Shown here: positions 33,531 to 42,224 of the stretch, in pieces | Layout: each line of letters opens with the position of its first letter | Numbering within the stretch: the first letter of the stretch is position 1 | Assembly (NCBI GenBank): GCA_963837355.1 | Contig: CAWIMY010000007.1 | Span: 1,116,001 to 1,180,000 of the forward strand | From: Aureispira sp963837355 | Lineage (GTDB): Bacteria; Bacteroidota; Bacteroidia; Chitinophagales; Saprospiraceae | Direction: 5' to 3' | Length of the DNA: 64,000 nucleotides | The notes under the pieces: generated by a model | The model's input: only the letters and a program-made list of their open reading frames with translations | Database searches by the model: none | What the model was told of the DNA's origin: nothing | Translations under genes and position numbers: made by a program

Positions 33531-34784
33531 ATGGGACTTTTTAATGTAGAATCTTGGAAAAAAGTAGAGCCCAGCAAGGATAAGAAATTCATGCACGGCC
33601 TTTACGATGGTGTTTTTACACTATTTTTCAAACCCAACAAGGTAACCGTCAATGGCGGTACCCACATCAAGGGGCCAATGGATTTAAAGCGCTTGATGAT
33701 TCACGTAGTAATTGCGTTGCAATTTTGCTACCTCTATGGATCATTCAACGTTGGGCACCAACACTTTTTGGCCTTGGGCGAAAACACGGGTGCTTTGGAT
33801 GCTATTCACTTGAAACTAGTGATTGGATTGGCTTCTATTTTACCGCTTTTTGTGGTATCCAACTTGGTGGGTTTAGGTATTGAGTTTTATTTTGCGTCAC
33901 AAAAAGGCCATCCGATTGAGGAAGGCTACTTGGTAACAGGGGCATTGATTCCCTTGATTATGCCTCCTGATGTGCCGTTGTGGATGTTGTCTTTGTCTAT
34001 CATTTTCTCTGTTTTGCTAGCCAAAGAGGCGTTTGGTGGAACAGGAATGAATGTCGTGAACATTGCCTTGATGGCGCGGGCTTTTATCTATTTTGCCTAT
34101 CCTTTAGAAATGGCAGGGGATGCTCCCTGGGTTTCAGCGGTTGATTTTAATGCTGGGGTAACAGAGTATAACTTTTTGCACACGATGTTTAACCCTATTT
34201 TTAGTGCCTTGGGTTGGGAAACTTTTGTAGCGGGACAACCGCTCTTGGAGTCCTTTACGGGCGCCACACCGCTAGTGTTGGCCAGAGAAGGCGGCTGGGA
34301 AGCCGTGACCGCTGTTTATACTCCTGTATCCATGTTTATTGGAAATATCCCTGGTTGTGTAGGCGAGACATCTAAGTTAGCTATTTTGATAGGTATTGTT
34401 ATTTTAGCGGTAACGCGTGTAGCGAGCTGGAGAATTATGTTGTCTATGGCTGTTGGAGCTGCCTTTACAGGTATGCTGTTCAACGCTTGGGGCTTCAACG
34501 CTTACATGGAAGTTCCGTGGTACAACCACTTCTTAATGGGAAGTTTATTGTTTGCCTTGGCCTTTATGGCAACCGATCCTGTTAGTGCTTGTAATACGTT
34601 GCGCGGAAAAATTATTTACGGCTTTTTGATTGGATTCTTCGGAATGATCATCCGTGTAATGAACCCCGCTTACGCAGAAAGCTGGATGTTGGCTATTTTA
34701 TTAATGAATGTATTTGCCCCAACCATTGACTACTATGTCGTGGAAGCTAATATTAAACGTCGTCTAAAACGAGCTAAAGCATAA
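33531..34784 (+). CDS. nqrB: Na+-translocating NADH:quinone reductase subunit B
   Basis: A 417-residue, about ten-helix membrane subunit that binds FMN covalently through a threonine and riboflavin, and helps form the sodium path. The FMN attachment motif is SFTGATPLV. Further family signatures are NIALMARAFIYFAYP and LFALAFMATDPVSACNT. It lies 63 bases after nqrA and 5 bases before nqrC. Length is normal for the family. Confidence 0.97.
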   Translation: MGLFNVESWKKVEPSKDKKFMHGLYDGVFTLFFKPNKVTVNGGTHIKGPMDLKRLMIHVVIALQFCYLYGSFNVGHQHFLALGENTGALDAIHLKLVIGLASILPLFVVSNLVGLGIEFYFASQKGHPIEEGYLVTGALIPLIMPPDVPLWMLSLSIIFSVLLAKEAFGGTGMNVVNIALMARAFIYFAYPLEMAGDAPWVSAVDFNAGVTEYNFLHTMFNPIFSALGWETFVAGQPLLESFTGATPLVLAREGGWEAVTAVYTPVSMFIGNIPGCVGETSKLAILIGIVILAVTRVASWRIMLSMAVGAAFTGMLFNAWGFNAYMEVPWYNHFLMGSLLFALAFMATDPVSACNTLRGKIIYGFLIGFFGMIIRVMNPAYAESWMLAILLMNVFAPTIDYYVVEANIKRRLKRAKA

Positions 34785-34789
34785 TAAGG

Positions 34790-35548
34790 ATGGAAAAGAA
34801 AGAAGAAAGCAAAGCAGGCGTATATTTATACGTCTTAGCGATGACAACAATTACAGCACTTATTTTGTCGCTGTTATATACCTTCCTCAACCCGATGTTT
34901 GAAGCGAACAAGGCGGAGGCAAAAAAGGAAGCGATTTTAAGTTGTATACCAGGAGTAGACTTGAGTTCACCAGAAGCTATTCAAGCTGCTTACGAGAAAG
35001 TTAACTTATATGCGGTTACTAGTGACGGACGCACGTTTACCGAAGATGACTTGGATGCGATCAATGCCGTTACCGATGGTGGCGTGAAAAAATACAGCGA
35101 CATTGCAGAGATCGACTTAGCCAACGAAGAAAAGCGTAAACTAGAAGATCGTTTGTACCCTGTTTACGAATACAAAACAACGGAGAAAAAATACTATGTG
35201 GTTGCGATTCGCGGTAATGGGCTATGGGACAAAATCTGGGGCTACATTGCTTTAGAGGAAGACCTTAATACCATTGCAGGTATTTACTTTGACCACAAGA
35301 ACGAAACACCAGGATTGGGCGCTGAGATTAAAGACAGCGAAGCTTTCAAAAAGCAATTCATTGGTAAGAAAATATTTGAGGGCGATAACGTTGCCTTGAC
35401 CGTACTCAAACGTCCCAAAGAGGGCGAACACTATGTAACAGGTATTTCTGGTGCGACAATCACCTGTGATGGAGTAACAGCCATGTTTGAAAAAGGAATG
35501 AGCAAATACGAAACTCATTTTGAGGCGTTGCAAAGCAACCAACAATAA
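34790..35548 (+). CDS. nqrC: Na+-translocating NADH:quinone reductase subunit C
   Basis: 252 residues: one N-terminal membrane helix (YLYVLAMTTITALILSLLYT) and a periplasmic FMN-binding domain. The covalent FMN threonine is in GISGATITCDG. The preceding NETPGLGAEIKDSEAFKKQF is also a signature of the FMN domain. The gene starts five bases after nqrB, so the two are coupled. Confidence 0.97.
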   Translation: MEKKEESKAGVYLYVLAMTTITALILSLLYTFLNPMFEANKAEAKKEAILSCIPGVDLSSPEAIQAAYEKVNLYAVTSDGRTFTEDDLDAINAVTDGGVKKYSDIAEIDLANEEKRKLEDRLYPVYEYKTTEKKYYVVAIRGNGLWDKIWGYIALEEDLNTIAGIYFDHKNETPGLGAEIKDSEAFKKQFIGKKIFEGDNVALTVLKRPKEGEHYVTGISGATITCDGVTAMFEKGMSKYETHFEALQSNQQ

Positions 35549-35585
35549 GAAACAAGAATTATAACCTTTAAATAGCTAAAGTACT

Positions 35586-36239
35586 ATGGCTGAAACGGTA
35601 GTTGAACCAAAAAAGAAAGGCGGACTCATTGGCAAGGAAGAAATTAAATTGCTAAAAGATCCCCTTCACAGTAACAACCCCATTACGATTCAAGTATTGG
35701 GTATCTGTTCTGCCTTGGCAGTAACAGGGTCTGTTTATAAATCGCTAGTTATGGCTGTCGCCCTCATCTTTGTGTGCGCCTCTGCTAGTTTGATTATCTC
35801 TTTGTTGAGAAATACCATTCCTAATTCCATTCGTATGATTGTACAACTGCTCGTTATTGCAGGGTTAGTACAAATCGTAGAGATTGTCTTGGGAGCGGTT
35901 GCTTATACGGCTTATGTAGAATTGTCCGTATTTATTGGATTGATTATTACCAACTGTATTGTCATGGGACGATTAGAAGCGTTTGCAATGGGCAACAAAC
36001 CTTGGCAGGCGTTTATGGATGGTATTGGCAACGGATTGGGCTACGGCTGGATTCTAGTGGCTATGGCTGTTGTCCGTGAGTTGTTTGGTAAGGGTACGTT
36101 TATGGGATGGGTCATTTTATCTCCAGAGTACTACACAGCTAATAACTTAATGGTATTGCCTGCTTCTTCTTTGTTCGTAATTGGTATCTTTATTTGGATA
36201 CAGCGCGCCTTGGATCCAGCATTGGTAGACAAATCTTAG
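35586..36239 (+). CDS. nqrD: Na+-translocating NADH:quinone reductase subunit D
   Basis: A 217-residue, six-helix membrane subunit, homologous to RnfE and paired with NqrE to form an inverted pseudo-symmetric unit that holds an iron centre. Signature segments are LGICSALAVTGSVYKSLVMA, IITNCIVMGRLEAFAM and DGIGNGLGYGWILVAMAVVRELFG. Operon gene 4. Confidence 0.97.
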   Translation: MAETVVEPKKKGGLIGKEEIKLLKDPLHSNNPITIQVLGICSALAVTGSVYKSLVMAVALIFVCASASLIISLLRNTIPNSIRMIVQLLVIAGLVQIVEIVLGAVAYTAYVELSVFIGLIITNCIVMGRLEAFAMGNKPWQAFMDGIGNGLGYGWILVAMAVVRELFGKGTFMGWVILSPEYYTANNLMVLPASSLFVIGIFIWIQRALDPALVDKS

Positions 36240-36288
36240 GACTATCTTTCCTACTAACAACTTCTCCTTCTTAAATTAGACTATTACA

Positions 36289-36894
36289 ATGGAATCATTA
36301 AATATTTTCCTGAAGGCCACGTTTATCGACAATATGATTTTGGCCTACTTCCTAGGAATGTGTTCTTATTTAGCCGTTTCTAAAACGGTAAAGACGGCAG
36401 TAGGTCTAGGTCTCGCTGTTATCTTTGTACTGGGCATCACCATGCCTATTAACTGGGCGATCAACACCTATTTATTAGCAGATAGTGCTATCGTAGATGG
36501 TATTAATTTGACCTTTTTACGCCTTATCTTGTTTATTGCAGTAATTGCCTCTATGGTACAATTGGTAGAGATGGTTATTGAAAAGGTATCGCCAGCGCTC
36601 TACAACTCCTTAGGTATTTTCTTACCGCTCATCACTGTAAACTGCGCCATCCTTGGAGGGTCTTTGTTTATGGTTTCTAGAGAGTACGGCTTCGCCGAAT
36701 CGGTTTCCTTTGGTTTGGGTTCTGGGTTTGGTTGGTTCTTGGCCATTGTCGCCATCGCCTCCATTCGCGAAAAAATACGCACGGCCGATGTTCCTGCCCC
36801 TCTAAGAGGTTTGGGAATTGCCTTTATCATTACAGGCTTAATGGGAATTGCCTTTATGAGCTTAGCGGGAATTAACCCTGCTGATTTTAATTAA
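36289..36894 (+). CDS. nqrE: Na+-translocating NADH:quinone reductase subunit E
   Basis: A 201-residue, six-helix subunit homologous to NqrD/RnfA. Typical segments are FIDNMILAYFLGMCSYLAVSK, LITVNCAILGGSLFM and GSGFGWFLAIVAIASIREKI, with cysteines placed to bind the membrane iron centre together with NqrD. A 42-base perfect palindrome lies between this gene and nqrF. Confidence 0.97.
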   Translation: MESLNIFLKATFIDNMILAYFLGMCSYLAVSKTVKTAVGLGLAVIFVLGITMPINWAINTYLLADSAIVDGINLTFLRLILFIAVIASMVQLVEMVIEKVSPALYNSLGIFLPLITVNCAILGGSLFMVSREYGFAESVSFGLGSGFGWFLAIVAIASIREKIRTADVPAPLRGLGIAFIITGLMGIAFMSLAGINPADFN

Positions 36895-36907
36895 AAAATA
36901 AATCACC

Positions 36908-36949
36908 TTTTCAGGTAGGGCTTTATTGCAATAAAGCCCTACCTGAAAA
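36908..36949. repeat. Perfect 42-base palindrome between nqrE and nqrF
   Basis: Two 21-base arms meet without a loop at 36928/36929. The core GGTAGGGCTTTATTG and its complement resemble a second palindrome at 43647-43698. As RNA the arms form a stem ending in A and U runs, which could attenuate or punctuate transcription between nqrE and nqrF. Confidence 0.8.
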
Positions 36950-36969
36950 ACTTTAAAATATACAGAACT

Positions 36970-38304
36970 ATGCTTGATAGTATTTGGATGATTCCGATTT
37001 CAATCTTAGTTTTCTCTATTCTAATTCTCTTGCTTTCCGCAGGATTGTTGGCAGCTAGAAAACGATTATTACCTCAAGGAGAGGTCACCTTGGATATTAA
37101 TGGCGATAAAAATATCTCTGTTAAACCAGGAGCCAACTTATTGACGGCCTTGTCTTCGGACAATATCTTCTTGCCTTCTGCCTGTGGTGGAGGGGGAACT
37201 TGTGCGATGTGTAAGTGTCAAATTTTAGAAGGTGGGGGAGAGCCTCTACCAACAGAAATGAACCACTTGACGCGCAAAGAAGCCGCTGAACACTGGCGCT
37301 TGGCTTGCCAAGTAAAAGTGCGTGGCGATATGCGCGTAGAAGTGCCCGCTGAAATCTTTGGTATCAAAAAATGGGAATGTGAAGTAGTTTCGAACTACAA
37401 CGTAGCGACCTTTATCAAAGAATTTGTAGTACGTGTACCAGAGCCTGTTTCTTTTGATGCTGGAGGATACATCCAAATTGATGTGCCTGCCATTACCATT
37501 GATTACAAGGACATGGACATTACTGCACACCCAAGAATGGGACAAGCTCCTGATGAGTTTGAAGCAGAATGGAATACCCTAGAAATGCGCCAATTCAAAA
37601 TGGTGAACGAAGAGCCTATCTTCCGTGCCTATTCTATGGCCAACCACCCGAAAGAAGCAGAAGAGCAACAAATCGTGATGTTGAATATCCGTGTAGCGCC
37701 ACCGCCACCAATATTCCACGTCGTAGATGGAAAACGCCAGTTCAAAGAATACATGGACGTGAATCCAGGTATCTGTTCTTCTTATGTTTTTGGTTGCAAA
37801 GCAGGAGACAAAGTAACGATTTCAGGGCCTTACGGAGAATTCCACATCAAGCCTACCAAAAAAGAGATGGTTTACATCGGTGGTGGTGCGGGTATGGCTC
37901 CCTTGCGTTCTCACCTGTTCCACTTGTTCCACACGCTCAAAACTAGAGATAGAAAAGTCTGTTATTGGTACGGTGGCCGTGCGCCAAGAGAATTGTTCTA
38001 CATTGATGACTTCCGTGAAATCGAAGCAGAATTTGATAACTTCTCTTTTTACATCACTATTGATAGAGATCCACAAGATCCCAACTGGATAGGAAAAGAA
38101 AGTATTGAGGACGAAAAAGGAAACTGTTTCTTTGGTTTTGTAATGCCTGAGTTGAAGAAACACTATTTGGACTTGCACCCAGAGCCAGAAGAAATTGAAT
38201 ACTACTTCTGTGGCCCTCCAATGATGGCTCAATCTATCTTTAAAGCCCTAGATGATCTAGGTGTACCTAAAGAAAATATCGCCTTTGATGATTTTGGAGA
38301 ATAA
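36970..38304 (+). CDS. nqrF: Na+-translocating NADH:quinone reductase subunit F
   Basis: A 444-residue NADH-oxidising subunit. It has an N-terminal membrane helix (residues ~8-28) and a 2Fe-2S ferredoxin domain with C72, C78, C81 and C113 (ACGGGGTCAMCKC ... LACQ). The FAD domain has RAYSMANHP, and the NADH domain has GGGAGMAPLRSH and YYFCGPPMM. It takes electrons from NADH and passes them through FAD and the 2Fe-2S cluster to the membrane subunits. Length is a little above the usual ~408, due to an inserted stretch around ITAHPRMGQAPDEFEAE and another before PPPPIFHVVDGKRQ. Confidence 0.97.
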   Translation: MLDSIWMIPISILVFSILILLLSAGLLAARKRLLPQGEVTLDINGDKNISVKPGANLLTALSSDNIFLPSACGGGGTCAMCKCQILEGGGEPLPTEMNHLTRKEAAEHWRLACQVKVRGDMRVEVPAEIFGIKKWECEVVSNYNVATFIKEFVVRVPEPVSFDAGGYIQIDVPAITIDYKDMDITAHPRMGQAPDEFEAEWNTLEMRQFKMVNEEPIFRAYSMANHPKEAEEQQIVMLNIRVAPPPPIFHVVDGKRQFKEYMDVNPGICSSYVFGCKAGDKVTISGPYGEFHIKPTKKEMVYIGGGAGMAPLRSHLFHLFHTLKTRDRKVCYWYGGRAPRELFYIDDFREIEAEFDNFSFYITIDRDPQDPNWIGKESIEDEKGNCFFGFVMPELKKHYLDLHPEPEEIEYYFCGPPMMAQSIFKALDDLGVPKENIAFDDFGE

Positions 38305-38330
38305 ACGCTCCTCGTCTTTGGTTATACATA

Positions 38331-38366
38331 AAAAGCGTTCCGAACGAAAGTTCGGAACGCTTTTCT
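38331..38366 (+). terminator. Terminator of the nqr operon
   Basis: AAAAGCGTTCCGAAC-GAAA-GTTCGGAACGCTTTT, a perfect 15-bp stem with a GAAA tetraloop, 26 bases after the nqrF stop. Confidence 0.92.
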
Positions 38367-38427
38367 TATTTATGAAAGAGGCTAGGTAAGGCAGCACAAT
38401 AGAGGAGTTGCAGTGCTTTTCAGATGC

Positions 38428-38568
38428 TTATTCCTTTACCCCTACATAAATCGTTGCTTCTGAAAAATCAGCGGCGTACAACTCATAATCGCTTTGATAA
38501 GCACGGTCTAACCCACTCGCCCAGATCGTCCGCCAAGCATCGCCCACTGCTTGATTAAGTAGGCACAT
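38428..38568 (-). pseudogene. C-terminal relic of a GyrI-like/AraC effector-binding domain protein
   Basis: A 46-codon minus-strand frame reads QAVGDAWRTIWASGLDRAY, then SDYELYAADFSEATIYVGVKE and a stop. This matches the end of GyrI-like small-molecule-binding domains (W-x-x-I/F-W ... D-x-E-x-Y ... EIYI-x-V). The rest of the domain is missing; upstream sequence is AT-rich and unrelated, so this is a truncated gene remnant rather than a whole gene. Confidence 0.5.
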
Positions 38569-38832
38569 AAAAGAAACCGTAGAATAAAAAATAGAGTATT
38601 TTTTACTAGTTCGAGGCGAAAAACGGAGCTTTAGCGGGCTAAAGCGAGTATTTTCAACGCAGAAATAGGGAAAAATAGCTGTTTTTTACTGCGAGAACTT
38701 TTGAGGGACTACTTAACCTCTAATAAAGTATAAACATAGAATAGGGGAGTGACAACCCTGTGTCAGTAGGGAAATGGAATGGGCTAAGATAGTTGACGGA
38801 GTTCTTTCAATACTTAGAGAAAGACTAAGAAT
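38569..38832. other. Intergenic AT-rich region
   Basis: No coding-like frame. It contains a small GCTTTAGC/GCTAAAGC inverted repeat near 38630-38645 and T-rich stretches. Nothing else recognised. Confidence 0.4.
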
Positions 38833-39282
38833 TTAAGTGGTAGGAAGGGTAGTTGCTATAAAGCTGTCCATAGCAGCAGAACTAACTTCTTCTGATACCC
38901 ATTTTTCAATGAGCACCAAAGCGAGATCCTTTGTTTTTTGGGTCAGCTCCAACACAATGACTAACTCCCGTAGTTGCTGGCCTTCCGCTCCTGCTCTGTT
39001 GTCCGTCCAAGCAGCTATTTGTAACGTATCGCTCTCGGGCGCTTCTTGAATAAGGCGGATTGCTCGGTTTCCTTCCATTTTACAATTGTAAATAGGGTTG
39101 CCCTCTGCTATTTTTTGGCCATTGCCATAGTAGCCGTGTAGCCACCTTTGGGGCGTAATACCTGCTTGATGGAATACGGCCTCTATGTGCGCTTTCCAAT
39201 ACAATTCAGCTTGTTCATAAACGGTACGGTCAGTTAGGAAATCTTTGTACAAAAAGTCCTTACTATTTACTGTCAAGTCCAT
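38833..39282 (-). CDS. Hypothetical protein, possible immunity-type partner
   Basis: 149 residues, no signal peptide or membrane helix (MDLTVNSKDFLYKDFLTD ... ITPQRWLHGYYGNGQKIAEG ... ELVIVLELTQKTKDLALVLIEKWV). No family recognised. It follows the next upstream gene on the same strand by only 11 bases. That gene resembles toxin-associated proteins of Bacteroidota, so a cognate immunity or chaperone role is an inference from position alone. Confidence 0.6.
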   Translation of the reverse strand: MDLTVNSKDFLYKDFLTDRTVYEQAELYWKAHIEAVFHQAGITPQRWLHGYYGNGQKIAEGNPIYNCKMEGNRAIRLIQEAPESDTLQIAAWTDNRAGAEGQQLRELVIVLELTQKTKDLALVLIEKWVSEEVSSAAMDSFIATTLPTT

Positions 39283-39293
39283 AATCGGTTGTT

Positions 39294-39623
39294 TTATTTG
39301 TCCTTTTCAAATGCTTTACCTGTGATGATTTCTATGTCTACTCGCTCTCCTCTCTTATTGTTTTCTTTAGTGATAAACGTACGCGTTTCAGGAGCATAGA
39401 GCCCCCCATTTTCGCTAGCCTTCTCTGCAAACTTTTGTGCCTTTTCAAAATCCTTCTGTCGCTTTTTGTAGTCTTTAGAACTCAATTTAGCGATTAATCG
39501 CTGAAACAATAGACGTGCCTTTGAAATTTTTAGCGGGGTGTCCTGTGCCCAAGATTCTGATTCTTCTAAGCCATCTCCTTGGGCTTGTATTCTACCGCGA
39601 TGCTTCTTTGTTGTTTTATCCAT
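39294..39623 (-). CDS. Small protein resembling a polymorphic-toxin-associated family
   Basis: 109 residues, soluble and highly charged. The N-terminus RGRIQAQGDGLEESESWAQ, the central helical KKRQKDFEKAQKFAEKASENGG and the end RVDIEIITGKAF recall a recurrent small family that I associate with toxin or Rhs-type loci in Bacteroidota. The family assignment is from memory of the pattern, not a search. Paired with the 149-residue gene downstream. No toxin gene is seen next to it. Confidence 0.55.
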   Translation of the reverse strand: MDKTTKKHRGRIQAQGDGLEESESWAQDTPLKISKARLLFQRLIAKLSSKDYKKRQKDFEKAQKFAEKASENGGLYAPETRTFITKENNKRGERVDIEIITGKAFEKDK

Positions 39624-39843
39624 ACTTTGCTTACTTTTACAACTCTATAATAGTAATAACTACTCAAATTTAAGTTTTAGAGTTCAAAAGCGCAAGTTTT
39701 TGAAATTATTTTTAATAAAAAAAGTGACATTAAATACAAAAAAACACCATTATAGCATAATAAAACTGCTAATTAGGTGTTTTAGAAGCGTTATTTTGAA
39801 CTAATTGATTTAATACAATTGCTCTAAGAGTTGAGGCAGGCAC

Positions 39844-39881
39844 AAAAAAAAGTGCTGTCCCGATTACTCGGAACAGCACTT
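39844..39881 (-). terminator. Terminator of rpmI-rplT
   Basis: AAGTGCTGTTCCG/CGGGACAGCACTT stem with a six-base loop, followed by T8 on the minus strand, 20 bases after the rplT stop. Confidence 0.9.
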
Positions 39882-39900
39882 CTATGTTGAAGTTATTACG

Positions 39901-40248
39901 CTATTTGTTAACAGCATCAACAATCGCTTTGAAGGCTTGGGGCTCGTTCATCGCTAGGTCAGCAAGGACTTTACGATTGAGCTCAATACCCTGTTTGCTT
40001 AGGGCGTGCATGAATTGAGAATAAGACATGCCGTGTTCACGCGCAGCGGCGTTGATACGGGTGATCCACAAGCTACGGAAATTACGTTTTTTCTGCTTGC
40101 GATCTCGGTAAGCATATTGCAGACCTTTTTCAACAGCATTTTTCGCAACCGTATAGACTTTCGAGCGTGCGCCGAAATAGCCTTTGGCTTGTTTTAATAT
40201 CTTCTTTCTTCTTTTTCTTGATGCAACAGAATTAACTGAACGTGGCAT
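39901..40248 (-). CDS. rplT: 50S ribosomal protein L20
   Basis: 115 residues, strongly basic at the N-terminus (RSVNSVASRKRRKKILKQAKGYFGARSKVYTVAKNAVEK). It shows the conserved RDRKQKKRNFRSLWITRINAAAREHGMSYSQFMHAL and the AMNEPQAFKAIV end. L20 binds 23S rRNA early in 50S assembly. It follows rpmI; the usual infC is not in the window upstream. Confidence 0.98.
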   Translation of the reverse strand: MPRSVNSVASRKRRKKILKQAKGYFGARSKVYTVAKNAVEKGLQYAYRDRKQKKRNFRSLWITRINAAAREHGMSYSQFMHALSKQGIELNRKVLADLAMNEPQAFKAIVDAVNK

Positions 40249-40384
40249 ACTTTAATGATTTGAGCAGCGCTAAGCGCTACCGAATAAAAAAAAGTGCGTC
40301 AATAGGAGTACTAGGCAAAGAAGGGCCTGTATCTTGTCCGCTATTGGACGCTTTCGTTTTTGGAAAGTAGAGCTTTTAAAAAGC

Positions 40385-40582
40385 TTACTTTAGTGCAAGC
40401 AAGTGCTTGATGCGTTTCTCATCGTGCTCGTGTACTAGTGCATCGTTACCCGCTAGGTTTTTGCGTTTTTTCGACTTTTTAGTCAAAATGTGGCGCAAAC
40501 CTGCTCTACGGCGTTTGATTTTACCAGAACCTGTCACTTTGAAACGTTTCTTAGCACCAGAATGTGTTTTCATTTTAGGCAT
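40385..40582 (-). CDS. rpmI: 50S ribosomal protein L35
   Basis: 65 residues: MPKMKTHSGAKKRFKVTGSG, KIKRRRAGLRHILTKKSKKRKRN-like basic core and DALVHEHDEKRIKHLLALK end. Length is typical. It forms a two-gene unit with rplT on the same strand, with 136 bases between them. Confidence 0.97.
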   Translation of the reverse strand: MPKMKTHSGAKKRFKVTGSGKIKRRRAGLRHILTKKSKKRKNLAGNDALVHEHDEKRIKHLLALK

Positions 40583-40723
40583 AATAACGTATTCTTTTGA
40601 TAGAGTGTAAACCTCTATGGTTTATTAAAAAGCGTTGCGAAAATACAAAATTTACAGCAACAAAAAAAAAGAATGACCAAAAGTTTGAAAACAAACTCTA
40701 TAGGCCTTTCTTCAATAGCATGG

Positions 40724-40746
40724 TTTTCCGATGAACCATCGGAAAA
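40724..40746 (-). terminator. Terminator of the IscA-type gene
   Basis: TTTTCCGATG-AAC-CATCGGAAAA, a perfect 10-bp stem with A/T-rich ends, 9 bases after the stop codon of the IscA-type gene. Confidence 0.65.
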
Positions 40747-40755
40747 AGTAGTGTC

Positions 40756-41097
40756 TTAAGCAGAGAAAGAGGTACCGCATCCGCAGCTCTCCGTGGCATT
40801 GGGGTTATTGAAGGTAAAACCACGATTTTGTAAACCGTCTGAAAAGTCGATTTCAATGCCGACCAAGTAAATGGCATGGGCACGGTTCATGATTACGCGC
40901 AAGCCGTTGGATACAAACTCGTCGTCCTCTTCGGTTTTTTCATCAAAACCCAAAATATAGGTAAACCCAGAGCAACCACCGCCCTTAACGCCTACACGCA
41001 AACCGTGTTTGTCCGTCAGTGCTTGTTCTTTCATAATACTTTTCAATTGGGCAACAGCCCCTTCTGTCAATTGTACAGGAATATCTAAATCAGTCAT
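40756..41097 (-). CDS. HesB/IscA-family iron-sulfur cluster assembly protein
   Basis: A 113-residue A-type carrier protein (IscA/SufA/ErpA). The three cluster-binding cysteines are in GVKGGGCSGFTY and ESCGCGTSF, with FTFNNPNATESC preceding the CGC pair. It carries or delivers Fe-S or iron to target apoproteins. Other Fe-S genes (Mrp, NifU-type) sit a few kb away. The start and length match the family. A TATCTTTG promoter box lies upstream. Confidence 0.93.
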   Translation of the reverse strand: MTDLDIPVQLTEGAVAQLKSIMKEQALTDKHGLRVGVKGGGCSGFTYILGFDEKTEEDDEFVSNGLRVIMNRAHAIYLVGIEIDFSDGLQNRGFTFNNPNATESCGCGTSFSA

Positions 41098-41204
41098 AAT
41101 TCGTTCTATTTTTAAGCTAGTAGTGGATCATAGGTGTCAAAATGGCGGGGCACCTACGAGGATAAAACTAATAGTTAGACGTGCAAATATTGTACTATAG
41201 TGTA

Positions 41205-41212
41205 CAAAGATA
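41205..41212 (-). promoter_or_regulatory. Promoter -7 box of the IscA-type gene
   Basis: TATCTTTG on the minus strand, 108 bases upstream of the start codon; consensus match, no clear -33 element. Confidence 0.45.
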
Positions 41213-41392
41213 CACAATTATTTTTTAAACAGCCTGTAACCAAACTTAGTTCACTGTATTATTAAACTACAACGCATTAGCAACAGCCGCTCGCAAAGTC
41301 TCCTCTTTTGACGTTCCTAGGATCGCTCACAAGGATAAACAAAAATTTATACCTTAGGATAGGGAAATAAGTAGGAACGCTGTATCTTTGCA
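41213..41392. other. Spacer between the divergent promoters of iscA-type and 41496 genes
   Basis: Between the divergent TATCTTTG boxes there is AT-rich DNA with no coding-like frame or repeat. Confidence 0.4.
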
Positions 41393-41400
41393 ACGCTTTG
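41393..41400 (+). promoter_or_regulatory. Promoter -7 box upstream of the 195-residue protein
   Basis: TATCTTTG, a consensus match, 96 bases before the ATG at 41496. Confidence 0.5.
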
Positions 41401-41495
41401 TACCTACGTCAGCACAAAAGTGCTCAAAAAACACGATAGCGCTGACATAAGATTGTAATATTACACTAGACACTTTAGTAGACAGATTTGATTGT

Positions 41496-42083
41496 ATGGA
41501 AGTAACGATGGAAATTCTAAAATTAGTCCTCCCTTCTTTGTTGGTATTTTTGACCGCTTGGTTGATTTTAAGAGCATTTTTGAACAAAGAGTCGGACACC
41601 ATACAGAGCATTTTAATTCGCGACACGGAGAATCGCCGCATTGAATTATTACAAAATACTAGCAAAACTATTTTGCCCATGCGCCTACAAGCCTACGAAA
41701 GAATGGCGTTGTTTTGCTCGCGTATAGAAATGGGACAACTCGTCAGCAATACCAATGCGACGACCGAAATGCCTGCAGAAATGTATAAAGCGGCTTTGGT
41801 GATGCAAGTGGAGGAGGAGTTTCAACACAATGTGACCCAACAGGTCTATCTAACGGATGACTTGTGGCACATTATCTTATTAGCCAAAAAAGAAGTGACT
41901 CAAATTTGCGAAAAGCTCTACCAAGATGTAGAAGCCGCCCACCAAGACCAAGGCTTAAAAGGCCAAGCAAAAGCGACCGCCTTTTTGGACGCTTTGGTAA
42001 AATACATGCAAGAAACGCCACAAATTGGCTATCGACACGCCTTGTCCGCCATCAAAAAAGAAGTGGGCGTGTTGTTTGGGTAG
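41496..42083 (+). CDS. Conserved membrane-anchored hypothetical protein
   Basis: 195 residues: one N-terminal membrane helix (LKLVLPSLLVFLTAWLILRAF) and then a long helical cytoplasmic domain (RRIELLQNTSKTILPMRLQAYERMALF ... AALVMQVEEEFQHNVTQQVYL ... LWHIILLAKKEV ... YRHALSAIKKEVGVLFG). I know this pattern as a conserved Bacteroidota protein of unknown role but cannot assign a function. Single-gene unit with its own promoter and terminator. Confidence 0.75.
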   Translation: MEVTMEILKLVLPSLLVFLTAWLILRAFLNKESDTIQSILIRDTENRRIELLQNTSKTILPMRLQAYERMALFCSRIEMGQLVSNTNATTEMPAEMYKAALVMQVEEEFQHNVTQQVYLTDDLWHIILLAKKEVTQICEKLYQDVEAAHQDQGLKGQAKATAFLDALVKYMQETPQIGYRHALSAIKKEVGVLFG

Positions 42084-42113
42084 ATTGCTAGTTTACTGAA
42101 AAATACAGATGCC

Positions 42114-42148
42114 GAGCCATTGGACAAACCTTGTTCAATGGCTTTTTT
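42114..42148 (+). terminator. Terminator of the 195-residue protein gene
   Basis: AGCCATTG/CAATGGCT stem with an inner ACAA/TTGT pair set, followed by TTTTTT. Confidence 0.85.
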
Positions 42149-42224
42149 GTATCTTCACGCTTCCTAAAAAAATACGTTCTTATTAGACCATAGAATACCA
42201 TTATTCTATAACAACAATCAACTT

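Noticed and set aside
38630..38650. Attachment-site-like repeat near 38.6 kb
   Set aside because: Only a short inverted repeat; no integrase, second att copy or tRNA fragment is visible.
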